From Amycolatopsis thermoflava N1165 (GTDB lineage Bacteria > Actinomycetota > Actinomycetes > Mycobacteriales > Pseudonocardiaceae), in assembly GCF_000473265.1 (NCBI RefSeq), contig NZ_KI421511.1:6401809-6465808 (forward strand): 64,000 nt of DNA. Reading direction: 5' to 3'. The notes under the pieces are model-generated. The model had not been told where the DNA came from, did not search any database, and saw nothing but the letters and a program-made list of their open reading frames with translations. Both the position numbers and the translations under genes were made by a program. This document shows, piece after piece, positions 6,640 through 15,349 of the stretch (positions are counted from its first letter, which is position 1; each line of letters opens with the position of its first letter).

Positions 6640-8562
6640 GTGCCGAGCAACGAACAGCCAGAGTGGCCGTCCGAAGACACCGACGTCAGCAGCGGGGAGA
6701 GTTCCGCTGACGGCGGCGCCACGGCCCAGCTGCCCGTGCCCGGCAAGGTTTCCCTGCCCGAATCGCCGACGTTGTTCGTGCCTGCCGAGCGGGACGCGGA
6801 GAAGACGCAGTTCATCCCGGCGGCCAAGCCGGACGCGGAAAGCACGCAGGTCATCGACCTGCGGCAGGTGCCGGAGCAGGAGACCGAGCCGCACCAGGTC
6901 CCGCGGCCGCAGCCGCAGCAGTCCGCCGAGCCGGCCCAGCCCCGGCCGCAGCCCGCCCAACCAGCGCAGCAGCCGCAGCAGCCCGCCCAGCAGCAGCCTG
7001 CCGAACCGGCGCAGTCCCGGCCGCAGCCCGCGCCGAACCAGGAGCCGTCGCAGCCGGTGCCGCCCGCGGCCGTCCCGCCGGTGCAGCCGATGCGCATCGA
7101 GCCCAGCGGCGAAATTCACCCCGCGGAGGCGACCACCGGGGATGAGAAACCGCCCGCCGAACCCGAGCCGGAGCCGAAGCGCCGCCGCAAGGGCGTGCTG
7201 ATCAGCAGCATCGTGGCGCTGGTGCTGGTCATCGCGGTGGGCGCCGCGTTGGCCACGCCGTACGTCTCCAACCGGCTCGGCCTGCCGTGGGCGCCGAACC
7301 TGCCCAAGGGCGACAGCCCGGAGCCGGTGCCGGTGGCCCTCTCGCTGAAGGCGCCCAGCGCGTCGGCGCCGGAACCGACGTCGTCCGGGGTGTCCTCGGC
7401 GCTGGCCGGCCCGGCCGCGAATGCCGCGCTGGGCACGCTCACCGGCGCCGTGATCGACCCGGCGACCGGCGAACTGCTGTGGGACCGCAACTCCGGCCAG
7501 TTCCGCACCCCGGCGTCCACCACCAAACTGCTGACCACCTCCGCGGCGTTGCTCGCGATGGACCCGGGCACGCAGCTGAGCACGAAGGTCGTGCAGGGCT
7601 CTTCGCCGGACACCGCTGTCATCGTCGCGGGCGGGGACATCACGTTGTCCTCGTTGCCCGCCGGGCAGCAGTCGGTGTACGCCGGCGCCGCCCACCTCGA
7701 CGACCTCGTCGCCCAGGTCAAGCAGGCCAGCGGCGGCACGATCAAGAAGGTCCAGATCGACACCTCGATCTGGTCCGGCGCGCAGACCGCGCCGGGCTGG
7801 GCGCCCGACGACGCCCCGATCTACACCGCCGCGATGACCCCGGTGATGCTCGACGGCGGCCTCACCGACCCGACGAACGACCACTCGGTGCGGGTCGCGC
7901 AGCCGGCGAACACCGTGCTGCAGACGTTCGCGCAGCGCCTCGGCGCGACCGCGTCCGGCCAGGCGACGGCGCCGCAGGACGCGAAGGTGCTCGGCGAGGT
8001 GAAGTCCGCGCCGCTGAGCGAACTGATCGCGCACGCGCTGGAGGCCTCGGACAACACGCTCGCGGACGCGATCGGCCGGATGACGGCCGTCGCGACCGGC
8101 GCCGACGCGTCGTTCGCCGGCGCCGCGCAGGCGACCCTGTCCGTGCTGTCGCAGAACGGGTTCGACGTCTCGCAGGTCAAGCTGAGCGACAACAGCGGAC
8201 TGTCCCCGCAGAACAGCGTCCCGGCGAAGCTGCTCGCGCAGGTGCTGGCCGTCGCCGCGGGACCGGACGGGAAGGACCCGCGCACCGCGAAGCTGCGCCC
8301 GATGCTGGCCGGGCTGCCGGTGGCAGGCGGCAGCGGCACCCTCGCCGACCGCTACGAAGCCCCGAACTCCCGGTCCGGCAAGGGGTGGGTCCGCGCCAAG
8401 ACGGGCACTCTGTCCGGCGTCCACACGTTGGCAGGGGTAGTGCTGGACGAGGACGGCCGGGTCCTGGTGTTCGCGTTGATGTCCGACGGCGCCGACCAGG
8501 ACCCCGCGCGGGCGGCACTGGACGTCGTCGCGGCCTCGCTGAGGGGCTGTGGTTGCCGATAG
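6640..8562 (+). CDS. dacB: D-alanyl-D-alanine carboxypeptidase/endopeptidase, PBP4 (S13) family with cytoplasmic tail
   Basis: The 640-residue membrane-anchored penicillin-binding protein trims peptidoglycan peptides. Residues 1-180 are an unusual cytoplasmic tail that is Pro/Gln-rich, with QPAQ-type repeats and three successive T-[LQ]-[FV]-[VI]-[PD] motifs at about 44-75. A KRRRK stop-transfer cluster and one membrane helix (about 186-207) follow. The extracytoplasmic S13 domain has the SxxK motif STTK near residue 293, an S-D-N-S-G-L motif near 520 and KTGTLSG near 587. The start is GTG 6640 behind GGAGGAGGGG. It heads the dacB, DUF2342, tilS, hpt run, with 19 bases to the next start. Confidence 0.93.
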   Translation: MPSNEQPEWPSEDTDVSSGESSADGGATAQLPVPGKVSLPESPTLFVPAERDAEKTQFIPAAKPDAESTQVIDLRQVPEQETEPHQVPRPQPQQSAEPAQPRPQPAQPAQQPQQPAQQQPAEPAQSRPQPAPNQEPSQPVPPAAVPPVQPMRIEPSGEIHPAEATTGDEKPPAEPEPEPKRRRKGVLISSIVALVLVIAVGAALATPYVSNRLGLPWAPNLPKGDSPEPVPVALSLKAPSASAPEPTSSGVSSALAGPAANAALGTLTGAVIDPATGELLWDRNSGQFRTPASTTKLLTTSAALLAMDPGTQLSTKVVQGSSPDTAVIVAGGDITLSSLPAGQQSVYAGAAHLDDLVAQVKQASGGTIKKVQIDTSIWSGAQTAPGWAPDDAPIYTAAMTPVMLDGGLTDPTNDHSVRVAQPANTVLQTFAQRLGATASGQATAPQDAKVLGEVKSAPLSELIAHALEASDNTLADAIGRMTAVATGADASFAGAAQATLSVLSQNGFDVSQVKLSDNSGLSPQNSVPAKLLAQVLAVAAGPDGKDPRTAKLRPMLAGLPVAGGSGTLADRYEAPNSRSGKGWVRAKTGTLSGVHTLAGVVLDEDGRVLVFALMSDGADQDPARAALDVVAASLRGCGCR

Positions 8563-8581
8563 CTTCGGGAAGGTGAACACG

Positions 8582-9634
8582 ATGAGCGAGGTTGCGTCCC
8601 GGCCGGTCGTGGACTGGTCACTGGCCGCTTCCACGGGCGCCTTCCTCGCCCGTGGCGGGCCGGTGGTCTCCCGCGAGGAAGCCGGCCTGGCCGTGACCGA
8701 GCTGCGGGAGCTGTCGCTCGACGCCGAGGCCCACGTCCGCGAGCTGACCGGGCTGGGCGCCGGGCTGCCGCTGCTCCCCGGTGACGTGGTGGACCGGCCC
8801 GGCTGGGTGCGCTCGGCGGCCGCCGGGCTCGACGCGCTCACCGCGAAGGCGCTGCCGCCGAACCCGGCGGGGCCGCTGGGGCCCGTCCTGGCCGGTGGCG
8901 CCGGCGTGCAGACCGGCGTGGTGCTGGCCTTCCTGGCCTCGCGCGTGCTGGGCCAGTACGACCCGTTCGGCGGCCCGGACGGCGGTGGCCGGCTGCTGCT
9001 GGTGGCGCCGAACGTGGTCACCGCGCAGCAGGCGCTGCAGGTGCCGGGCCGCGACTTCCGGCTGTGGGTGTGCCTGCACGAGAGCACGCACCGGCTGCAG
9101 TTCACCGCCGTCGGCTGGCTGCGGGACTACTTCGCCGACGAGGTCGAACGCCTGGTCGGCGGCCTCACCGGCGACGACGACGGGATGGCCGACCTGCTCG
9201 GCAGGCTGCCGGACGCGTTGCGCGAGGCCCGGCGCGCCAAGGCGGACGGGCTGGTCGCGGTGGGGCAGCTGTTGCGCTCGCCCGAGCAGCGCGAGGTGTT
9301 CGACCGGCTGCTGGCGCTGTCCACGCTCCTCGAAGGGCACGCGGACTACGTGATGGACGCGGTGGGGCCGGGCGTGGTGCCCAGCGTCGAGACGATCCGC
9401 GCGCGGTTCACCGAGCGGCGCAAGGGCGGCGGCCTGCTGGACCGGCTGCTGCGGGCGCTGCTCGGGGTGGACGCCAAGATCCGCCAGTACGCGCAGGGCG
9501 CGGCCTTCACCCGGCACGTCGTCGACCGGGTCGGGATGGCCGGGTTCAACGCCGTCTGGACCTCGCCCAACACGCTGCCGACCCGGGCCGAGATCGCCGA
9601 TCCCGAGGCTTGGGTGCGGCGCGTCCACCCGTGA
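8582..9634 (+). CDS. Zinc-dependent metalloprotease-like protein (DUF2342; TIGR03624 type)
   Basis: The 350-residue protein has the gluzincin-type signature HESTH (about 166-170) within WVCLHESTHRLQF, followed by a glutamate-containing EGHADYVMD near 253-261 that could supply the third zinc ligand. This is the actinobacterial DUF2342 family, sometimes named F420-biosynthesis-associated from co-occurrence; no substrate is known. The ATG 8582 behind GGGAAGG at eight bases is preferred over the GTG 8549 that would overlap dacB. It overlaps tilS by GTGA, and sits between dacB and tilS as in mycobacteria. Confidence 0.9.
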   Translation: MSEVASRPVVDWSLAASTGAFLARGGPVVSREEAGLAVTELRELSLDAEAHVRELTGLGAGLPLLPGDVVDRPGWVRSAAAGLDALTAKALPPNPAGPLGPVLAGGAGVQTGVVLAFLASRVLGQYDPFGGPDGGGRLLLVAPNVVTAQQALQVPGRDFRLWVCLHESTHRLQFTAVGWLRDYFADEVERLVGGLTGDDDGMADLLGRLPDALREARRAKADGLVAVGQLLRSPEQREVFDRLLALSTLLEGHADYVMDAVGPGVVPSVETIRARFTERRKGGGLLDRLLRALLGVDAKIRQYAQGAAFTRHVVDRVGMAGFNAVWTSPNTLPTRAEIADPEAWVRRVHP

Positions 9635-10590
9635 CCGGGCCGCACCCCGCGGTCGCCGCGGTGCGCCGCGCGGTGCGGAACCTGCTGGCGGAGTGCCCCG
9701 GCGTGCCCGCCATCGACGTGGCGCTGTCCGGCGGGGCCGATTCGCTGGCGCTCACCGAGGCCGCCGTGTTCGCCGGGCGGCGGCTCGGGCTGCCGGTGCG
9801 GGCACTGGTCGTGGACCACGGCCTGCAGGCGGGTTCCGCGCGCGTGGCCGAGGAGGCGGCCGGGACGGCGCGCAAGCTCGGAGTGGACTCCGCCGAAGTC
9901 CTGACCGTCGAGGTGACCGGCCCGGGTGGACCGGAAGCGGCCGCCCGGAACGCCCGTTATGCCGCGCTCCGCGCACACCACCGCGGGATCGTCCTCCTCG
10001 GCCACACCCGCGACGACCAGGCCGAGACCGTCCTGCTCGGACTCGGGCGCGGCTCCGGTCCGCGCTCGATCGCCGGCATGCGTGCTGTGGATCTCCCGTG
10101 GGGTAGGCCACTCCTCGACGTGCCCCGCGCGACCACCCGGGACGCCTGCCGCGCGCTCGGCCTGACCCCGTGGGAGGACCCGCACAACCGCGATCCGCGC
10201 TACACCCGGGTGCGCCTGCGCGCGGAAGTGCTGCCGCTGCTGGAAGACGTCCTCAACGGCGGGGTCGCGGCGGCACTGGCCCGCACGGCCGCCCAGCTCA
10301 GGGAGGATTCCGAGGCGCTCGACGCGCTTGCCGCGGACTTCCTGGCACGGCACGGAAAACCGGACATCGGGGAACTCGCGCCGCTGCCCGCATCCCTCCG
10401 CAGGAGGATCCTGCGGAACTGGCTCGCCGCGCACGGCGCGCGCGACCTCACCGACGCCCACCTGCGGTCCGTCGACGCGCTGGTCGCGCGGTGGCGCGGC
10501 CAGGGCGGCGTTTGGCTACCCGGCGGCTTGGTGGTGACCCGGACGCATGGCAGGCTTGCCATGAATCCACCGGAAACAAGAGGGGACTGA
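9631..10590 (+). CDS. tilS: tRNA(Ile)-lysidine synthetase
   Basis: The 319-residue N-type PP-loop ATPase converts C34 of tRNA-Ile(CAU) to lysidine, so that AUA is decoded as Ile. The PP-loop SGGADS is at residues 33-38. LGHTRDDQAETVLLGLGRGSG (about 126 onward) and the PWEDPHNRDPRYTRVRLR motif (about 189-206) are diagnostic. The C-terminal lysine-binding region is short, as in actinobacteria. GTG 9631 overlaps the TGA of the preceding gene (GTGA), implying coupled translation. Three bases separate it from hpt. Confidence 0.95.
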   Translation: MTGPHPAVAAVRRAVRNLLAECPGVPAIDVALSGGADSLALTEAAVFAGRRLGLPVRALVVDHGLQAGSARVAEEAAGTARKLGVDSAEVLTVEVTGPGGPEAAARNARYAALRAHHRGIVLLGHTRDDQAETVLLGLGRGSGPRSIAGMRAVDLPWGRPLLDVPRATTRDACRALGLTPWEDPHNRDPRYTRVRLRAEVLPLLEDVLNGGVAAALARTAAQLREDSEALDALAADFLARHGKPDIGELAPLPASLRRRILRNWLAAHGARDLTDAHLRSVDALVARWRGQGGVWLPGGLVVTRTHGRLAMNPPETRGD

Positions 10591-10593
10591 CCC

Positions 10594-11148
10594 GTGTACG
10601 AAGGCGAGATCGCCTCCGTCCTCATCACCGAGCAGCAGATCAACGACAAGATCACCGAGCTCGCCAAGCAGATCGCCGCGGACTACGAGCGCGAGACCTC
10701 TGCCGGCGACCTGCTGCTGGTGGGCGTGCTCAAGGGCGCCGTCATGTTCATGACCGATTTCGCCCGGGTGCTGCCGATGCCGGCGCAGCTGGAGTTCATG
10801 GCCGTCTCCTCGTACGGTTCGTCCACGTCGTCCTCCGGCGTGGTGCGGATCCTCAAGGACCTCGACCGGGACATCACCGGGCGGCACGTGCTGATCGTCG
10901 AGGACATCGTCGACTCCGGACTGACCCTGTCCTGGCTGCTGAAGAACCTGGCGAGCCGCAACCCGGCGTCGCTGGAGGTCGTCACGCTGCTGCGCAAGCC
11001 GGAGGCGGTCAAGGTGGACGTGCCGGTGCGGTACGTCGGCTTCGACATCCCCAACGAGTTCGTGGTCGGGTACGGCCTCGACTACGCGGAGCGCTACCGG
11101 GACCTGCCCTACATCGGCACCCTTGATCCGAAGGTGTACGGCGCCTGA
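10594..11148 (+). CDS. hpt: Hypoxanthine phosphoribosyltransferase
   Basis: The 184-residue purine-salvage enzyme makes IMP and GMP from hypoxanthine or guanine with PRPP. The PRPP-binding signature [13 protein letters not shown] spans about 98-110 with its Glu-Asp pair. The flexible-loop S-Y-G pair is near 70-71, and the C-terminal [12 protein letters not shown] is characteristic of bacterial Hpt. The start is GTG 10594 behind AGAGGGG. It ends the dacB-tilS-hpt unit; a 136-bp gap follows before the type VII genes. Confidence 0.97.
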   Translation: MYEGEIASVLITEQQINDKITELAKQIAADYERETSAGDLLLVGVLKGAVMFMTDFARVLPMPAQLEFMAVSSYGSSTSSSGVVRILKDLDRDITGRHVLIVEDIVDSGLTLSWLLKNLASRNPASLEVVTLLRKPEAVKVDVPVRYVGFDIPNEFVVGYGLDYAERYRDLPYIGTLDPKVYGA

Positions 11149-11222
11149 ACACGGTGCGTGAGCACCGGAAATTCGTGAACCCGAACGTGCCGGAACGCGT
11201 CATAACTGTCGGTGCGGTGCGT

Positions 11223-11228
11223 TAACCT
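11223..11228 (+). promoter_or_regulatory. Possible -10 box (TAACCT) for the type VII cassette
   Basis: The 136-bp gap after hpt contains TAACCT, which fits TAnnnT, 56 bases before the first type VII gene. No clear -35 is seen. This is only a weak candidate. Confidence 0.3.
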
Positions 11229-11284
11229 ACGCGAACGAGGGTGACGCGCCGCGATGCGGTACGGACGTGGGGTAGGGAGAACTG

Positions 11285-11653
11285 ATGGGGAGCTACGCGG
11301 ACGCCGCGGCGTTCCGGAACGCCGCTGTGAACGGGCAGCTGGGGGTCGACCCGGACGCCGCGCAGGCGGTTCTGAAGAAGATCCGCCTCGGCAAGGACCA
11401 GGTGGAGAACCTGCTGCGCAACGCCGGAGCCCTGGCCGAGCCGCCCAAGCTCGGCAACAACCCGGTCGGCAACGCCATCGCCGCGAAGTTCGTGCAGCGC
11501 GCCGACGGGGGCGGCGAGTCGTACGCGACCGCGCTGCGCAACCTCTACAACCAGTACCAGCAGGCCGAGGACGCCATCGTCGCGGCGATGAGCCACTACG
11601 ACAAGATCGAGCAGGCCGCCGAAGACGCGCTGGCGTCCGGTCGTCAGGTCTGA
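11285..11653 (+). CDS. Small alpha-helical type VII secretion (PE/Esx-like) candidate substrate
   Basis: This 122-residue protein has no signal peptide or membrane helix and is strongly helical. Two YxxxE motifs (YQQAE near 98, YDKIE near 108) lie at the end of the last long helix, matching the YxxxD/E general secretion signal of PE, EsxB and EspC/EspB-like substrates. A central PPKLGNNPVGN loop could separate helices. It lies 20 bases upstream of a PPE-like gene and two espG genes, the usual PE-PPE-EspG order. I infer that it pairs with the next protein; the sequence alone does not prove export. Confidence 0.65.
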   Translation: MGSYADAAAFRNAAVNGQLGVDPDAAQAVLKKIRLGKDQVENLLRNAGALAEPPKLGNNPVGNAIAAKFVQRADGGGESYATALRNLYNQYQQAEDAIVAAMSHYDKIEQAAEDALASGRQV

Positions 11654-11673
11654 ACCCGGGGGGACCGATCACG

Positions 11674-13002
11674 ATGACTTCTCCGAGCAGCGAGCCCAGA
11701 GGCGAGGCCGTCCAGCTGGGCGACAACGGCGAGTCCGCCGCGCTGGTGCAGCAGGCCCGCAACAGCGCGGGCGGGTTCACCTACGGCGGCGACCGCGCCA
11801 TCGCCAGCCCGCCGAACTGGGCCTCGCAGGAGAGCAACCAGCTCTACCTCGGCGCCACTCAGAACAACGACCCGGCCACGGCCGAGGCCACCGGGCGGCA
11901 GTGGCAGTCCCACGGCGACAGCCTGCACCAGGCGGCCGACGACCTGTACAACGCGATCGCCGAGCTGGGCAACGCGTGGATCGGGCAGGGCTCCGGCTCA
12001 GCGCAGGGCGCGCTGGTCGGCATCGCCAACTCCAGCAAGCAGGCCGGCGACGCGGCGCACACCATGTCGAACCGGATGGCGCAGCAGGCCGCGGCGGCCG
12101 CCGAGGTCAAGAAGATGCCCGCGCCGAAGGAGTTCGACCCGGCCAAGCAGACCGCGGCGATGCTCGCCGGCGGTCCGGCCGCGATGGTCGCCGACATGAA
12201 GGTGCAGGCGGACGAGGCCCGCGCCGTGCACGCCCAGCAGGTCCAGTACTTCAACGCCTACACCCAGGCGATGGCCGAGGTGGACAGCGCGACCCCGAGC
12301 TTCGGCCCGGAGTCGCTCGGCCTGCCTGCGGACGGCCGCTTCGGCGGCACCTCGGCGCAGTCCGTCGGGGCCGGTTCCGGCGCGGTGCCCGGCGGCCTCG
12401 GATCGGTCGGGCTCGGCCCGGTCGGCGGCGTCACCACCGGGATCCCGGGCGCCGGCGCGGCCGGCTTCGCCGCCGGTGGCCAGCCCGGCGGTGTCCCTGG
12501 TCCGCACGGTGTCCCGGCGGCTCCCGCTCCGGCGGCCGGCGCGGCTTCCGGTGCGGGTCAGGTGACCGCGGTGCCGACGTCGTCCGGTGGCGGCGGTGCG
12601 GCGGCGCTGGGCGCGGTGGCGGGTCTCGGCACGGCGGGTCTCGCCGCGGTGGGTGGCAAGGCCGCTCTCGGCCGCGGCAGCAAGTCCGGCGCCAAGGAGC
12701 GCCCGGCCACCGACGAGACGGCGGCCAGCTCGGACCAGTCGCAGCAGGCCCACGGCAACGCGCAGCAGCAGGCCCAGCAGCAGAGCCTCATGAACACCGG
12801 TGGCACCATCGGCGGGGCAGGCACCCCGCCGCCGGCGTCCGGCATGGGCGGCGGCATGGGTGCCGGCGCGCAGGGCTCGGAGGACGAGGAGCACACCCGT
12901 GCCTCCTTCCTCGTCGAGGCCGACCCCGACGAGGCGTTCGGCGCCAACGTGGCGACCGCGCCGCCGGTCATCGGGGCCTGGAACGACGAGGACGACCGCT
13001 GA
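11674..13002 (+). CDS. PPE-like/EspB-like type VII secretion substrate
   Basis: The 442-residue protein has an N-terminal helical domain of about 240 residues, with a W-x-G motif (NAWIGQG, around residue 100) between long helices as in PPE and WXG100 proteins. Next come a Gly/Ala/Pro-rich low-complexity region (about 215-400) with GGGGAAALGAVAGLG-type sequence and a Gln-rich stretch. The acidic C-terminus ends A-W-N-D-E-D-D-R. No signal peptide is present. The start ATG 11674 follows a GGGGGGA-rich ribosome site. It is bracketed by the YxxxE protein and two EspG-type chaperones, supporting a role as a secreted type VII partner. The core ESX genes (eccB-E, mycP) are not in this window. Confidence 0.7.
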   Translation: MTSPSSEPRGEAVQLGDNGESAALVQQARNSAGGFTYGGDRAIASPPNWASQESNQLYLGATQNNDPATAEATGRQWQSHGDSLHQAADDLYNAIAELGNAWIGQGSGSAQGALVGIANSSKQAGDAAHTMSNRMAQQAAAAAEVKKMPAPKEFDPAKQTAAMLAGGPAAMVADMKVQADEARAVHAQQVQYFNAYTQAMAEVDSATPSFGPESLGLPADGRFGGTSAQSVGAGSGAVPGGLGSVGLGPVGGVTTGIPGAGAAGFAAGGQPGGVPGPHGVPAAPAPAAGAASGAGQVTAVPTSSGGGGAAALGAVAGLGTAGLAAVGGKAALGRGSKSGAKERPATDETAASSDQSQQAHGNAQQQAQQQSLMNTGGTIGGAGTPPPASGMGGGMGAGAQGSEDEEHTRASFLVEADPDEAFGANVATAPPVIGAWNDEDDR

Positions 13003-13039
13003 TCCGGCGCAACCGCGCGAACCGGGAAAGAGGGACTTG

Positions 13040-13840
13040 ATGGCGCGAGCGGAGCTGCTCACTCCGCTGGAACTGGACTTCCTGTGGGAGTCCTTCGGAG
13101 CAGGCGAACTGCCGTACCCGCTGGAGGTGCGCTCGCACGGCGCGACGATGGACGAGCGCGCGCAGCTGCGACGGCAGACCCTGGACCGGCTCGCCGCGCG
13201 CGGCGCGGCCGACGGCCGGGGCCGCCCCGCGCCGCACGTCGAGGAGTTCTTCGAGGTGCTGGCGGGGTCGGAGACCAGCCTGGACAGCGTGCACATCACC
13301 GCGCCGGACGCGCGTCCGCTGCTCGCCGTGGCGGCGGCGCTCGCCGGGCGCGGCGTGCTCGCGGTGCACGACGAGCGGGGCTTCCACTTCCAGCCGATGC
13401 CCGCGGACGGCCTCGCGAGCGCCATCGTGTCCCTGCTGCCCGCCGCCCGGCGGGGCAGCGAGAAGTCGATCACCGTGCCGCTCGAGCAGCTGATGACGGC
13501 CACCGGGGCCGACTTCCTGCAGCGCCGCGCCGCGGCCGGCGAGCGGACCAGCGCGGACGACGACCGCAAGGCGCTGGCCCGGCTCCAGGCCCAGCCGCGG
13601 CTGCGCGGCGGGCAGATCGGCGCCAACGCCCGCAGCCGCAGTGGCGCGAAGACGAGGCCGCCGGTGCTGAGCTGGTTCGACACCGACGACGGCCGCTACT
13701 TCACGCAGGCCAGCCGCGGGCACGACGGCCGCGACTGGATCACCATCGCCCCCGCGGACGCGGCGAACCTGCGGCACCGGTTGAGCGAGATGCTGGTCAG
13801 CGCGGCTGGCGAGACGCTGGCGCCGGGTGGTGCCTGGTGA
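13040..13840 (+). CDS. EspG-type type VII secretion chaperone, first copy
   Basis: The 266-residue protein belongs to the ESX EspG family, cytosolic chaperones that bind PPE-type partners. It starts LLTPLELDFLWESFGAGELPYP, and its end W-F-D-T-D-D-G-R-Y-F, D-W-I-T-I-A-P-A-D and LRHRLSEML aligns with the following paralogue (residues 14 onward of both). The start ATG 13040 lies behind AAAGAGGG. The natural C-terminus has probably been displaced: the reading frame now stops at 13840 inside the first unit of a 170-bp tandem repeat. Removing three units (510 bp, in frame) restores an end that overlaps the next gene by GTGA. Confidence 0.82.
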   Translation: MARAELLTPLELDFLWESFGAGELPYPLEVRSHGATMDERAQLRRQTLDRLAARGAADGRGRPAPHVEEFFEVLAGSETSLDSVHITAPDARPLLAVAAALAGRGVLAVHDERGFHFQPMPADGLASAIVSLLPAARRGSEKSITVPLEQLMTATGADFLQRRAAAGERTSADDDRKALARLQAQPRLRGGQIGANARSRSGAKTRPPVLSWFDTDDGRYFTQASRGHDGRDWITIAPADAANLRHRLSEMLVSAAGETLAPGGAW

Positions 13841-14326
13841 GCCGTTTTGGGCAGGCTGGTGGGCGATGCGCTCCCACCCCGGTTGACCTCGCGAGCGTGC
13901 GGTGCCGGTTCACCGTCGCTCCCGTGGATGCGGCGAACCTGCGGCACCGGTTGAGCGAGATGCTGGTCAGCGCGGCTGGCGAGACGCTGGCGCCGGGTGG
14001 TGCCTGGTGAGCCGTTTTGGGCAGGCTGGTGGGCGATGTGCCGCCACCCGGGCCGACCTCGCGAGCGTGCGGTGCCGGTTCACCGTCGCCCCCGCGGATG
14101 CGGCGAACCTGCGGCACCGGTTGAGCGAGATGCTGGTCAGCGCGGCTGGCGAGACGCTGGCGCCGGGTGGTGCCTGGTGAGCCGTTTTGGGCAGGCTGGT
14201 GGGCGATGCGCTCCCACCCCGGTTGACCTCGCGAGCGTGCGGTGCCGGTTCACCGTCGCTCCCGTGGACGCGGCGAACCTGCGGCACCGGGTGAGCGAGA
14301 TGCTGGTCAGCGCCACCGGCGAGACC
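13741..14326. repeat. 170-bp tandem repeat made from the 3' end of espG copy 1
   Basis: Three full units (13741-13910, 13911-14080, 14081-14250) and a partial fourth (14251 to about 14326) repeat the last roughly 100 bases of the first espG including its stop codon, plus about 70 bases of spacer. The anchor CGGCGAACCT recurs at exactly 13761, 13931, 14101 and 14271. The spacers after units 1 and 3 differ at one base, while the spacer after unit 2 differs at several. Short frames in the array only re-encode the EspG tail. The fourth unit diverges after GTCAGCGC and ends at the TGA overlapping the second espG. Confidence 0.95.
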
Positions 14327-14346
14327 CCGACCCCGGAGAGCGCCCG

Positions 14347-15150
14347 GTGAACCGCCCCGAGTTCTTCACCCCGATGACGTTCGACTTCCTCTGGGAGGCG
14401 GCGGGCATCGGCGAGCTGCCGTACCCGCTGCAGGTGCGCTCACACGGCGCGACCATGGACGAGCGCGCGCGGCTGCGGCAGCGGGCCCACGAGGAGCTGA
14501 AGGCCCGCGGCCTGCGCGACCACTACGGCCGCCTCGACCCCCGGGTCGAGGACTGGTTCCGCGTGCTGGCGCAGGGCTCCACCAGCATCGACGCCGTGCA
14601 CATCCCGGACTTCCAGGTGCCACCGGTGTCGATCCTCGCCGCCACCGACGGCACGCTCGGCGTGGTCGCCATCCAGGACGCCGACGGCATCTGGATCCGG
14701 CCCGCCTTCCCGGAGGGGCTGGCCTCGACGGTCGTCGACCTGCTGCCGCCGGGCACGCGCGGCACGGAGGCTTCCATCACACTTCCGGTCGACGAGGCGC
14801 TGCGCATTCAGCCGGCCAGGGCGGCGGTCCCGGTCGGCGGCGACCCGAAGCCGCGGCGCCGGTCGCTGTCCGAGGGCTCCTCCGACCCGCGCGAGGCCTA
14901 CGCGCGGCTCGCCGGCCAGCCCCGGCTGCGTGGTGGTCAACTGGCCGCGAACAGCAGGTCCGAGGTGAGCGGTCGTCGCAGGTCACCGGTGCTGGGCTGG
15001 TTCGACACGGCCACCGGCCGGTACCTGAGCCTGTCCCGGCCGGGCGCCGACGGGCGGGAGTGGGTGACCGTCTCCTCCGCGGACGCGAAAACGCTGCGCA
15101 CCAGGCTGGGCGAGATGGTGGCGGGCGTCACAACCGAGCCGGGCAACTGA
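14347..15150 (+). CDS. EspG-type type VII secretion chaperone, second copy
   Basis: The 267-residue EspG-family paralogue is collinear with the gene before it: FFTPMTFDFLWEAAGIGELPYP at the start, MDERARLRQRA, the Q-P-R-L-R-G-G-Q-L motif near 205, and the final WFDTATGRYLS and W-V-T-V-S-S-A-D. It starts at GTG 14347, overlapping the stop (14348-14350) of the last espG-tail repeat as GTGA, so the ancestral pair was translationally coupled. Two EspG copies beside one PE/PPE-like pair suggest two chaperone clients or a heteromeric chaperone. Confidence 0.85.
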   Translation: MNRPEFFTPMTFDFLWEAAGIGELPYPLQVRSHGATMDERARLRQRAHEELKARGLRDHYGRLDPRVEDWFRVLAQGSTSIDAVHIPDFQVPPVSILAATDGTLGVVAIQDADGIWIRPAFPEGLASTVVDLLPPGTRGTEASITLPVDEALRIQPARAAVPVGGDPKPRRRSLSEGSSDPREAYARLAGQPRLRGGQLAANSRSEVSGRRRSPVLGWFDTATGRYLSLSRPGADGREWVTVSSADAKTLRTRLGEMVAGVTTEPGN

Positions 15151-15349
15151 CCCGAACCGCTCCGGGGAACCAGACCGCGGCACCGGCCGTTGACCTGCTT
15201 GAGACTCGTGCAGGTGCCCATGTCGGCCGGACTGTACCCTGGATGGACGGGGTGTTCCTCGCACACCGCAAGTTGTTGTCTACACCGTGACGGCGGATGT
15301 GACATCTACCGCCTAGCCAGGGAGGGTCGAGGCCGAACGGCCGAGGCAT

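Noticed and set aside
6544..9105. An 853-codon minus-strand frame opposite dacB
   Set aside because: Antisense shadow of dacB with its SxxK and KTG motifs on the plus strand.
13902..14350. Three short plus-strand frames each ending in the EspG tail (MLVSAAGETLAPGGAW or similar)
   Set aside because: They are products of the 170-bp tandem repeat in shifting frames, lack ribosome sites and have no N-terminal EspG domain.
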